Shown piece by piece: positions 1 to 7,495 of a stretch of 48,794 bases of DNA (its first letter is position 1; each line of letters opens with the position of its first letter). A program made the position numbers and the translations under genes. Under the pieces are notes generated by a model. It was not told where the DNA came from. It saw nothing but the letters and a program-made list of their open reading frames with translations, and searched no databases. The stretch is from a bacterium (GTDB lineage: Bacteria; Bacteroidota; Bacteroidia; Chitinophagales; Saprospiraceae): contig JANSXW010000037.1 in NCBI GenBank assembly GCA_024742755.1, positions 1 through 48,794 of the forward strand, given 5' to 3'.

Positions 1-545
1 CACCCAGAACAATTAGTACCTGCTGCCTGGAACCGAGGTGACCTTAAATAAAGTTCGATGTGATAATCGGCAACCCCCCGATTAGTGGCCCTGTAAATAT
101 CAGGGCACATGGTAAAATACTCTCCTTGTCCGAAATCTGAGTTTATGGGCATAGGGCGCCCACCCTCAGACTCAAAATAGCAAGTAGCCTCCATTGGAAA
201 AGCGGGCGCAAACCATTCTTCATTCACATCTCCATCGGCACATTCACTATTTGCCTTCAATTGCAAAATCCAATGATTGAGAAAATTTCGTGTTCTCACT
301 TCTCCACATCCAAAAACTTCGGGTATTTCATTCCCTGTAGCCCAAAGCAAAGCTGCTGGGTTCTCAGGAATCGGACATTGCTGGAGACTAGTAGTTGTGG
401 GAAACACCTGCGAATCAATAGAAAAATTTTTCCGAATATGCCTACTATCATCTTCGGCACAATCATCACTACAGCCTGTTGCAGAAAATAAAAAATAAGA
501 CATTGCAAAGAACAGCAATAATCCATGATTTAAATAAACCTTCAT
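1..545 (-). CDS. Partial putative lipoprotein, C-terminus beyond the left edge
   Basis: Reading leftward from an ATG at 545-543, the frame stays open for all 181 complete codons to the edge (I checked every codon; no TAA, TAG or TGA), so the gene continues outside the window. The product begins MKVYLNHGLLLFFAMSYF, a basic end followed by a hydrophobic stretch, then SATGC with Cys25 as a possible lipidation site; Ala rather than Leu at -3 makes the lipobox imperfect. The mature part is Cys-rich (CSDDCAEDD, QQCPIPE, FGCGEV, NSECADGDVNEEW, ATCYFE, YFTMCPD), suggesting a secreted or surface-anchored disulfide-containing protein. I do not recognise the family. A perfect TAAATTTG box lies about 80 nt upstream. 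The region is AT-richer than most of the window. Confidence is good that it is coding, low for its role. Confidence 0.72.
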   Translation of the reverse strand, partial: MKVYLNHGLLLFFAMSYFLFSATGCSDDCAEDDSRHIRKNFSIDSQVFPTTTSLQQCPIPENPAALLWATGNEIPEVFGCGEVRTRNFLNHWILQLKANSECADGDVNEEWFAPAFPMEATCYFESEGGRPMPINSDFGQGEYFTMCPDIYRATNRGVADYHIELYLRSPRFQAAGTNCSG

Positions 546-625
546 TTCGCTTAAATTATATTTCACTTACTCTCTTTATCCGCCCATTGTTTAGGCCAGG
601 TTTTCAGTTTCCCCTGTTTAGGCGT

Positions 626-633
626 CAAATTTA
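626..633 (-). promoter_or_regulatory. Bacteroidota -7 promoter box (TAAATTTG)
   Basis: An exact match to TAnnTTTG on the minus strand, about 80 nt before the ATG of the left-edge lipoprotein gene. A TTTG at 650-647 could be the -33 element, but its 13-nt spacing is shorter than the usual 17-23, so only the -7 box is supported. Confidence 0.42.
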
Positions 634-975
634 ATTTAGGTTTGTGCAAAAAAATTACACTCCAAGAAAAAAGCTGTTCTAAATGATTAAATCTGATTGA
701 AAACAAGGAACTGTAAAAAGCAACTCAGAAGAATTGATATATTCACTATTCCATTTTATATCTTATTTCACGTCAAGATTACAAGCAAGGGTATACCAAA
801 CAGGAGTATGCTGACTCCCCAGCAAGCTCATGAAAAAGGTAGCGGTCCGCTAAAAAAACTGTGGAAACAACGAAAGAAAAAGCCAAAAGCGGCAAAAGTT
901 TTGAAGGCATGACTTTGCCGCCTATCACAATAACCAGCCTCACTTAAGGAGGCCGGCTATACCTTGACAGGCGTT

Positions 976-1036
976 TAAAAAGTGAGCTATTCCTCGAAGG
1001 GTGCTCCTCAGCAGAGCCTTCTCCGCTTCACTCACT
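976..1036 (-). terminator. Probable terminator of the YgiQ-family gene
   Basis: On the minus strand a nested imperfect hairpin forms: outer arms AGTGAG/CTCACT (1036-1031 with 986-981) and inner arms GAAGG/CCTTC and GAGC/GCTC. It is followed directly by TTTTT. It lies about 100 nt after the stop of the leftward gene ending at 1133. Confidence 0.5.
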
Positions 1037-1132
1037 AAATTCTAAGCTATACAATGTATCTTTGACAACCTTTTTCAGGGATTTATCCGATAATTTGTCA
1101 ACTTATTTTAGGAATCGACCACTCCGCCTTTA

Positions 1133-3043
1133 CTACCGCCCGTACCGCTTCTTCCGCTTCCCCTTTTTTACTTCGCCCCGCTTTTTGACGTATTCTTTCT
1201 TCCGGAACTTCTTTTGGTCATCGATGAGCTTCTCAATGAGGTCTTCCCGGCCGATGCTGATGAGCTTCTCGCGGATCTGTTTATGGTTCTCCCGCTTGTG
1301 CCAAAAGAAAAACATGTGCTGCTGCCGTTTTTCCGTTTTGCTCTTGGCCGTGTAGACCGGTTTGAGAGTGTAGGGGTGCACGCCGGTGTAATAGATGACC
1401 GTGGCCACTGTCATGGGGGTGGGCGTGAAGTCCTGCACCTGCTCCAGCTTGAAGCCCATGTCTTTGGTTTCAGCGGCCAGGTTAGCCATACTTTCCTCTT
1501 TGGAGCCCGGGTGGCTGGAGATAAAGTAAGGGATGAGCGGCTGATTGAGCCCGTGCTTTTTATTGATCGCGTCGTATTTCTTCTTGAATTCGTGGAAGTG
1601 CTTGAAGGAAGGCTTGCGCATGATCCGCAGGGTATCGTCTGAGGTGTGCTCGGGAGCCACTTTGAGGCGGCCGCTGATGTGGCAGGTCACCACCTGCTCC
1701 ATGTATTCGTCGAGGCTGCCATCGTTATTTTTGTTGTAACTATCCACCAACAGGTCATACCGGATACCACTGCCTACAAAGGCTTTCTTCACCTCAGGGT
1801 GGGCGTCCACTTTGCGGTAGAGCTCCGTCATAGGCTTGTGGCTGGTGTCCAGATTGGAACAAACCACCGGATGGATGCAGGAAGGAGCCACGCAACGGTC
1901 GCAAATCTCCTGCACCTTGCCTTTCATCTTGTACATATTGGCGGAAGGCCCCCCAAGGTCGCTGATGTAGCCTTTGAAATCAGGCATCTTGGTCACTTGC
2001 TCCACCTCTTTGAGAATGGACTCCTCAGAACGGCTGGCGATGAACTTGCCCTGGTGAGCGGAAATGGTGCAAAAGCTGCAGCCCCCGAAGCAACCGCGGT
2101 GCATATTGACCGAAAAACGGATCATCTCGTAGGCCGGGGGCGTACCGCGCTTTTTGTACTTGGGGTGGGGCATGCGGGTGTAGGGCAGGTCGAAGGACTT
2201 GTCAATCTCCTCTTCCTCCATAGGTGGGTAGGGCGGATTGATGACGAGGGTCTTTCCATTGACCTCCTGAAGGATGCGCTTGGCCTGCACCTTATTGGAC
2301 TGCTGCTCTACGTGTTTGAAATTGGCAGCGAACGCCAGCTTGTCCCGCAGGCATTTCTCATGAGAATTGAGCCAGAGGTCTTCCCAGTTTTTATTTTTCG
2401 GCACCTGCTCCGGCTCCCGCTGTATGGCGGTCTGCAGCACTGTATCAATGGCATGGAAAGGCACCCCTTTTTGCAACAGGCGCACGATTTCCCGCAGCGG
2501 CAGTTCGCCCATGCCGTAAACGAGCATATCGGCCCCGCTCATTTCCAGAATATTGGGGAATAGCTTATCCGACCAGTAGTCGTAGTGCGTGACCCGGCGC
2601 AGGGAAGCCTCAATGCCACCGATGAGCACCGGCACGTCCGGATACAGCTGTTTGAGGGCTTTGGTGTAGACCATGGTCGCATAGTCAGGCCGGAAACCGG
2701 CAGCGCCCCCCGGAGTGTAGGCATCTGTGGAGCGGCGGCGGCGGGCGGCAGTGTAGTGGTTGACCATACTGTCCATACAGCCGGAGGTAACCCCAAAGAA
2801 AAGGCGGGGCCTGCCCATTTTTTTGAAGTCGCGCAGGTCGTCCTGCCAGTTGGGCTGTGGCACGATCGCTACGCGCAAGCCTTCGCTTTCCAGGATACGG
2901 CCGATAACGGCAGTGCCGAAAGCCGGGTGGTCTACGTAAGCATCCCCGGAAATGATAACCACATCCAATTCATCCCACCCTCTTGCTTCCACCTCTGCCC
3001 GGGTGATGGGCAGCCACTCCGTTACAGGCCTATTGTCTAACAT
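1133..3043 (-). CDS. ygiQ: YgiQ family radical SAM protein
   Basis: Radical S-adenosylmethionine enzyme of the YgiQ (UPF0313) family, about 636 residues, which fits family size. The N-terminal part reads RPVTEWLPITRAEVEARGWD and GDAYVDHPAFG, hallmarks of YgiQ. The iron-sulfur motif CFGGCSFC gives Cys318, Cys322 and Cys325 (C-x3-C-x2-C), which should ligate the 4Fe-4S cluster and bind SAM. The C-terminal ~200 residues match the family's DUF3362-type extension and end in a very basic tail. The substrate is unknown for the family; the protein should be cytosolic. I start at the ATG at 3043 (MLDNRPVTEW) rather than the upstream TTG at 3079, because that TTG lies inside a perfect TATCTTTG promoter box at 3084-3077. 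Confidence 0.93.
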   Translation of the reverse strand: MLDNRPVTEWLPITRAEVEARGWDELDVVIISGDAYVDHPAFGTAVIGRILESEGLRVAIVPQPNWQDDLRDFKKMGRPRLFFGVTSGCMDSMVNHYTAARRRRSTDAYTPGGAAGFRPDYATMVYTKALKQLYPDVPVLIGGIEASLRRVTHYDYWSDKLFPNILEMSGADMLVYGMGELPLREIVRLLQKGVPFHAIDTVLQTAIQREPEQVPKNKNWEDLWLNSHEKCLRDKLAFAANFKHVEQQSNKVQAKRILQEVNGKTLVINPPYPPMEEEEIDKSFDLPYTRMPHPKYKKRGTPPAYEMIRFSVNMHRGCFGGCSFCTISAHQGKFIASRSEESILKEVEQVTKMPDFKGYISDLGGPSANMYKMKGKVQEICDRCVAPSCIHPVVCSNLDTSHKPMTELYRKVDAHPEVKKAFVGSGIRYDLLVDSYNKNNDGSLDEYMEQVVTCHISGRLKVAPEHTSDDTLRIMRKPSFKHFHEFKKKYDAINKKHGLNQPLIPYFISSHPGSKEESMANLAAETKDMGFKLEQVQDFTPTPMTVATVIYYTGVHPYTLKPVYTAKSKTEKRQQHMFFFWHKRENHKQIREKLISIGREDLIEKLIDDQKKFRKKEYVKKRGEVKKGKRKKRYGR

Positions 3044-3076
3044 GACCAGTTTTTTTACTTGTGTCAATTTAATCTG

Positions 3077-3084
3077 CAAAGATA
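3077..3084 (-). promoter_or_regulatory. Bacteroidota -7 promoter box (TATCTTTG)
   Basis: Exact TAnnTTTG match on the minus strand ending 34 nt before the chosen ATG of the YgiQ gene. It argues against the upstream in-frame TTG as start, because transcription should begin after that TTG. Confidence 0.5.
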
Positions 3085-3151
3085 CAAAACCCTAACAATC
3101 AATGGGTAAAAAGGGGTCACTTCTGGGGCTGAAAAATCCGGGTAAATTCCA

Positions 3152-3200
3152 TGCAGAGGGGAAAAAGGTCCTGCAGAGGGGAAAAAGGTCCTGCAGAGGG
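3152..3200. repeat. 20-bp tandem repeat, 2.5 copies
   Basis: The unit TGCAGAGGGGAAAAAGGTCC occurs exactly at 3152-3171 and 3172-3191, followed by a 9-nt partial third copy. It sits in the divergent spacer between the YgiQ and aldehyde dehydrogenase genes. Just downstream (about 3235-3272) CTTTGCG appears twice, reminiscent of CTTTGCG-rich intergenic repeats often seen in this phylum. Confidence 0.85.
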
Positions 3201-3340
3201 CACTAAGGCACAGCCATCTCTTGTGACTTTACCGGTCTTTGCGAAAACCGCTGCGGACTTTGCGTGAAACGTCCCCGAAGGCACCAAAATCCAATACAAT
3301 TCCCTATTTTCGGGAAGCGAAACCAACTAAAACCAACCGC

Positions 3341-4795
3341 ATGTCTGCCGAAAAGTACATCAAGAACTACATCAACGGTGCCCTTGTGCCCGCCCTGTCC
3401 GGTGACTACCTGGAAAACCTTACGCCCTCCACAGGGGAAGTGTACAGCTACCTTCCGGATTCCGGCCCGGCAGATGTCGATCAGGCTGTCAAAGCGGCTC
3501 AGGAAGCCTTCCCCGGCTGGTCCAATGCGGAGCCCCGCACCCGTTTCCGGCTGATGATGCGCATCGCTGACATCATAGAGCAAAACCTGGAGGTTTATGC
3601 CAAAGCAGAAGCGCTGGACAGCGGCAAGCCCTTTAGTATGGCGAGCACGGTGGACATTCCAAGGGCGCAGTCCAATTTCCGCTTTTTTGCCACAGCAGCC
3701 TTGCAATTTGGGTCCGAAAGCCACCACATGGCCGGCAGTGCCATCAATTACACCCTTCGTCAGCCCCTCGGCGTAGTCGGTTGCATATCGCCCTGGAACC
3801 TGCCGCTCTACCTGTTCACCTGGAAAATAGCACCAGCACTGGCAGCCGGCAATACAGTGGTAGCCAAACCCTCTGAGCTGACGCCCATGACCGCCTTCCT
3901 CCTGTCTCAGGCCTGCATTGAGGCCGGGCTGCCCGCCGGGGTACTGAATATCGTGCACGGGCTGGGGCCAAAAGCCGGGCAGGCCATAGTGGAGCACCCG
4001 GAGACGAAGGCGATCTCCTTTACCGGGGGGACGAAGACCGGGCAGCATATTGCCCGTACGGCCGCGCCTATGTTCAAGAAACTCTCCCTGGAGCTCGGCG
4101 GCAAAAACCCCAACATTATCTTTGCAGACTGTGATTTTGATGAGATGATGGTGCAGACCCTGCGTTCTTCCTTTTCCAATAACGGGCAGATCTGCCTATG
4201 TGGTTCCCGTATTTACGTACAACGGCCGATATACGAACGCTTCCGGGACGAGCTGGTCAAACGCACCCAATTCCTGAAGGTCGGCCCGCCCCTGGCAAAG
4301 GATACAGACCTGGGGGCGCTCGTTTCCAAAGCCCATATGGAGAAAGTACAATCCTACCTCAGCCTCGCCGAGGTGGAAGGCGGGAAAATCCTCTGCGGCG
4401 GCACCGTCGTCAACCCGGGCGGCGCCTATGAAAACGGATATTACCTGCGCCCTGCAGTTGTCGATGGGCTGCCAATCGATTGCCGCACCAATCAGGAAGA
4501 AATTTTTGGGCCGGTCGTCAGCATTGCCCCATTCGACACAGAAGCGGAGGCGCTGGAACTGGCCAATGGCACCCCTTACGGCCTTTCCGCTACGCTTTGG
4601 ACACAGGATGTTAGCCGGGCACACCGCATGGCAGAAAAGCTGCAGGCGGGCATCGTGTGGGTCAATTGCTGGATGGTACGTGACCTGCGCACCCCATTTG
4701 GCGGGATGAAGCAGTCCGGCGTGGGGCGCGAAGGGGGGCAGGAAGCCCTGCGTTTCTTTACAGAGCCCAAAAACGTTTGTGTGAAGTACCACTAA
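3341..4795 (+). CDS. NAD(P)-dependent aldehyde dehydrogenase (muconic-semialdehyde type)
   Basis: A 484-residue cytosolic aldehyde dehydrogenase oxidising an aldehyde to a carboxylate with NAD(P)+. All family landmarks are present: PWN with oxyanion Asn153, cofactor Lys176 in VVAKPSE, FTGGTKTG at 227-234, general base Glu251 in ELGGKNP, nucleophile Cys285 in NNGQICLCGS, and EEIFGPV with Glu387. The C-terminal WVNCWMVRDLRTPFGGMKQS and GREGGQEALRFF resemble the 2-aminomuconate or 2-hydroxymuconate semialdehyde dehydrogenase subgroup (ALDH8-like), as in tryptophan/kynurenine or catechol breakdown; substrate assignment is inference and no pathway neighbours are visible. I use the ATG at 3341; an in-frame extension to 3239 runs through CTTTGCG repeat sequence and lacks family homology. 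A near-match -7 box, TATTTTCG, lies about 30 nt upstream. Confidence 0.9.
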   Translation: MSAEKYIKNYINGALVPALSGDYLENLTPSTGEVYSYLPDSGPADVDQAVKAAQEAFPGWSNAEPRTRFRLMMRIADIIEQNLEVYAKAEALDSGKPFSMASTVDIPRAQSNFRFFATAALQFGSESHHMAGSAINYTLRQPLGVVGCISPWNLPLYLFTWKIAPALAAGNTVVAKPSELTPMTAFLLSQACIEAGLPAGVLNIVHGLGPKAGQAIVEHPETKAISFTGGTKTGQHIARTAAPMFKKLSLELGGKNPNIIFADCDFDEMMVQTLRSSFSNNGQICLCGSRIYVQRPIYERFRDELVKRTQFLKVGPPLAKDTDLGALVSKAHMEKVQSYLSLAEVEGGKILCGGTVVNPGGAYENGYYLRPAVVDGLPIDCRTNQEEIFGPVVSIAPFDTEAEALELANGTPYGLSATLWTQDVSRAHRMAEKLQAGIVWVNCWMVRDLRTPFGGMKQSGVGREGGQEALRFFTEPKNVCVKYH

Positions 4796-5609
4796 ACTGG
4801 CGGTATTTTTCACTCCCGGAGCCAACCTAACAAGGTGCTTGCAGAAAATGTGGAAAGCAAGGGTTTTATCCACACGTTTTCCACACTCCGGGGAACTGAG
4901 CATCTTAAATCTGACAAAAAAATTCTATTCGCCCAGGGTGCGGCCCTGTCAAATATTTTTCCAGGGGCTTAGCCTGTACTAGCATATGTATTAAGCTTTG
5001 AGCGCCAATACCTGTTAAGGTATTTCAGGCTTGCAGGCCAGGTATTCAAATTTTACCAGGGAAGCTTGCCTTTTCGGCAAAAAAATACCATCTTTGAATA
5101 TTAGATGGCGTTGTTAAAAATTTCCCATCCGAAACATAATCCGACCCAGATTGGGGGTATCACCTCCCTTCCGGTGGAATTGAGAAGACGCGCAGCACCA
5201 GTCCAGGGCAATTTATAGCTGAGGGCCGCAGCTGCTTACCCCAATTTGCTTAAAGCTTGTCAAGACTTCCCTTCGTAATTATCTTATGGAGGGCTGCTTG
5301 AAAGGCGACCTTCCATTATGGGATGTATTTCCCCTACGGAGAAGTGCACAAATACAATCTACTTAGCCTGCAGCTGAACGGTCTTAAAGAGACAGCAGCG
5401 TGTACAACCTCAAACCGAATTACCCCCCAATTGCTCCTGCATGGAGTGCCCGGGGTAACCTAGGTTGAGCGATTTATCCGCAGTGGTGGATTTCCGGAGA
5501 ATTCCGGGTAGCACCGCCACTTTGGGAGAAAGGTAACATCGTCCATAACAGATGATGTTCCGATACTAAAGGAATTAACTACAACAGAGGATATCAAAAG
5601 GCAGCAGCA
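4796..5609. other. 814-bp gene-free spacer, candidate regulatory or origin-like region
   Basis: No convincing open frame on either strand. It contains the DnaA-box cluster (4849-4885), a perfect 7-bp hairpin at 5007-5024 (AATACCT/AGGTATT, 4-nt loop), AT-rich patches near 4910-4930 and 5080-5130, and a TTCCGG-AGAA-TTCCGG direct repeat near 5490-5507. It is unusually long for the gene density here. Confidence 0.5.
4849..4885. promoter_or_regulatory. Cluster of three DnaA-box-like 9-mers
   Basis: TTATCCACA at 4866-4874 (+) is a perfect consensus DnaA box (TTATNCACA). TTTTCCACA at 4877-4885 (+) and CTTTCCACA on the minus strand at 4857-4849 each differ only in the first positions and keep the TCCACA core. 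The two plus-strand boxes are 11 bp apart start to start, one helical turn. Whether this is an origin, a DnaA-titrating site or chance is not decided by sequence alone. Confidence 0.45.
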
Positions 5610-6626
5610 ATGACTTACAAAGCTATTTTTTCCGGTCACTTCGAGTTCGGTACCGAGCGCAGCTACCAGAAAATGGTAGACATGTTCGAGCACCGCTCTG
5701 AGAACTATTACCGCAACGCTATTTTGCTCAATGGCGAAGAGGTCTTCGATGAAGCATCTCAATCCCTCCACGTGCCCCGGCATATCGCGCCGGCCGCAAC
5801 TTCCAAAGAGTGGAACAACACGATCAACATTCTGAAATTTGTGGCAGACTATGCTATTGCCGGCAGTTTCAGTGCGTGGATGGTCAATGAAGGGAAGGTG
5901 GTCAAACACCACTTCATCGAACCCAACAGCGACAAAGCAGCAGTACAGGCTTTCCTCAGGGGCCGGGAGCTGGTTCAGGAAGAAGGCCGGGAAAAAGAAG
6001 CCATGAAAGCCCTCAGCCGGGCTATCGACAAGTATGAACGTCATGCCAAGGCCTATGAACGCCGTGGTTTTGTAAATCAGCAGCTGCGCAACTACGAAGA
6101 TGCGATCTACGATTACTCCAAGAGCATCGACATCAATCCAAATGCAGCTGAGCCTTATCTGGGGCGTGCATTGGTTTACATCGTTAAGGAAGACTACGCT
6201 GCTGCCGTTGCTGACCTGACGATGGCGATCAAGGGCTCTATTCCTTTGCAGCCTATGTTTTGGCAATCCCGCCGTATCAAGGGAGAATGCCACCTGAAAC
6301 TCAAGCAGTGGGACAAGGCAGAATTCGAACTGAAGTTTGTAACCAAGCGGCAGTTTACCGAAGATGACCCCAACTACAAGTGGCGGAAACGGGCCCTGCG
6401 CAACTATGGCATTGCCCTGTTCGAACAACAAAAGTATCAGGATGCCCTAAAGGCATTCGACAGTGCCCTTAGCATTGATACCGGGCTGGAAGTCCCTCAA
6501 TCCGAACTGCTGCTCTACCGGGGCATGACCCTTCAGCAACTCGGTGAGTCGGGGTTTCAGCAGGCCTGGGAGGAAGCCGCTAACTATGGTTCTGAGCGGG
6601 CTGCCGAATTGCTGCAGGCGATTTAG
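5610..6626 (+). CDS. Tetratricopeptide repeat protein
   Basis: 338 residues without signal peptide or membrane segment. The N-terminal ~105 residues (MTYKAIFSGHFEFGTERSYQ onward) are not a family I recognise. From about residue 112 to 310 the sequence consists of TPR-like helical hairpins, for example AVQAFLRGRELVQEEGREKE, AKAYERRGFVNQQLRNYEDA, AEPYLGRALVYIVKEDYAAA and YQDALKAFDSALSIDTG. TPRs mediate protein-protein contacts, so this is probably a cytosolic scaffold or adaptor; the partner cannot be inferred. It stands alone, with a long gene-free spacer upstream and a strong terminator directly downstream, so it is likely monocistronic. Confidence 0.85.
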   Translation: MTYKAIFSGHFEFGTERSYQKMVDMFEHRSENYYRNAILLNGEEVFDEASQSLHVPRHIAPAATSKEWNNTINILKFVADYAIAGSFSAWMVNEGKVVKHHFIEPNSDKAAVQAFLRGRELVQEEGREKEAMKALSRAIDKYERHAKAYERRGFVNQQLRNYEDAIYDYSKSIDINPNAAEPYLGRALVYIVKEDYAAAVADLTMAIKGSIPLQPMFWQSRRIKGECHLKLKQWDKAEFELKFVTKRQFTEDDPNYKWRKRALRNYGIALFEQQKYQDALKAFDSALSIDTGLEVPQSELLLYRGMTLQQLGESGFQQAWEEAANYGSERAAELLQAI

Positions 6627-6658
6627 AGCCTTTTCCTGCCTTTTAATGTCTTACTCGT

Positions 6659-6697
6659 AAGCCTGGTGTTCTGCAATAAAGAGCACCAGGCTTTTTT
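6659..6697 (+). terminator. Rho-independent terminator after the TPR gene
   Basis: A perfect 10-bp stem, AAGCCTGGTG (6659-6668) with CACCAGGCTT (6684-6693), 15-nt loop, running into TTTTTT. It is 33 nt past the TPR stop codon. Confidence 0.88.
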
Positions 6698-6716
6698 GGT
6701 TTCGCTCCATCATTCC

Positions 6717-7361
6717 TTACAACCGGTAGCCCAGCCCAAGCCGGAGCTGGCGAAGCCCCAAATAATCTATTTCATAGTGACTCAGTGTTCGTTGCTGCTC
6801 CGGCAGTCCGGGGTTATGGTAATAAGAACGATTCAGGGCATAAGTCAAATTCAAAAGCCCCACACTCAAGTCTAAAAACAAGCGCGGCCGAAGCGGTACC
6901 TCAAAGTGCGACACGAAATCCATTCCAAGCCCTACGCGGTTCCAGTCACTACGGAAACGACCAATAGTCGTTGGCATTTCTTCTCTGTGCTGATAAAAGA
7001 CCTGCCATGCACCTCCCACACGGAGCCTTACCTCCTTTAAAATCTTTCTCTGAATATATACGCCATATTCGTACCTCAGATGTACCTGCCGCAGCTGCTG
7101 CGTATATTCGGGCAAATCATTTTCACCGCCATAGTAGCCTAGCTCGAGCTCCTGTACTTTTGCCCCCTTTGAAGTAGATAATGCTAACGAAAAAGGACCG
7201 ACGTCAAAACCTTTAGGCAATCGTGGCCAGTAAGTATGCCAACGGGAATTAAGCACATAGGCGCTGCCATACACCCGGGCCTCATAGGTACGGGCAGGCA
7301 TATCCTGACCGAACAAGGGGCTGATAAGAAAAAGAAATGGCAACCAAACGTAACTTTTCAT
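6717..7361 (-). CDS. Secreted, probably outer-membrane beta-barrel protein
   Basis: 214 residues with an N-terminal signal peptide (MKSYVWLPFLFLISPLFGQ, cleavage likely after FGQ). The rest alternates polar and hydrophobic/aromatic residues, as in short barrel strands (LELGYYGG, QVHLRYEYGVYIQ, RLRVGGAWQVFYQ, NRVGLGMDFVSHF, PRLFLDLSVGLLN) and ends in LRQLRLGLGYRL, an aromatic/Leu end typical of outer-membrane barrels. No named family is recognised. A perfect -7 box lies about 32 nt before the ATG. It follows the CoiA-like gene on the same strand with a 134-nt gap. Confidence 0.75.
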   Translation of the reverse strand: MKSYVWLPFLFLISPLFGQDMPARTYEARVYGSAYVLNSRWHTYWPRLPKGFDVGPFSLALSTSKGAKVQELELGYYGGENDLPEYTQQLRQVHLRYEYGVYIQRKILKEVRLRVGGAWQVFYQHREEMPTTIGRFRSDWNRVGLGMDFVSHFEVPLRPRLFLDLSVGLLNLTYALNRSYYHNPGLPEQQRTLSHYEIDYLGLRQLRLGLGYRL

Positions 7362-7392
7362 AAGCGCGTATTTTTAATTGAACGAATTGGCT

Positions 7393-7400
7393 CAAAAATA
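7393..7400 (-). promoter_or_regulatory. Bacteroidota -7 promoter box (TATTTTTG)
   Basis: Exact TAnnTTTG match on the minus strand, predicting a transcript start about 25 nt before the ATG at 7361. No clear -33 TTG was seen at the usual spacing. Confidence 0.48.
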
Positions 7401-7495
7401 CTCTTTTTTTATTTCTGAGACCTCAGGGTAGGACAGAATCAATACGGGCGAATGCAGTCTAACCGCACTGGCCCAAATGGATGCTTCGCGATATG

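Larger units (their letters stand above)
546..1132. other. Gene-poor spacer with hairpins
   Basis: 587 bases between the divergently read lipoprotein start and the YgiQ stop. It holds the -7 box at 626-633, an 8-bp hairpin (889-896 with 914-921, GCGGCAAA/TTTGCCGC, 17-nt loop) and the probable YgiQ terminator at 976-1036. A 71-codon frame from a TTG at 697 to 912 encodes a very basic tail (LWKQRKKKPKAAKVLKA) but has no ATG start, ribosome site or recognisable family, so I do not call it a gene. Confidence 0.5.

Noticed and set aside
697-912. 71-codon plus-strand frame with a Lys/Arg-rich C-terminus
   Set aside because: Starts with TTG, no ribosome site, no family, and lies in an AT-rich spacer; a shorter ATG version from 808 is only 34 codons.
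1646-2563. 305-codon plus-strand frame opposite the YgiQ gene
   Set aside because: Shadow of the radical SAM gene; His/Val-rich composition typical of antisense frames.
4840-5130. Calling the DnaA-box cluster oriC outright
   Set aside because: No dnaA/dnaN/gidA neighbours and no skew data; reported only as a cluster.
5490-5507. TTCCGG direct repeat as a transcription factor site
   Set aside because: Six-base units with 4-nt spacing are too short to support a specific regulator.
5460-6431. 323-codon minus-strand frame opposite the TPR gene
   Set aside because: Overlaps almost the whole TPR gene, whose sense product has clear repeats; the antisense translation has no family features.
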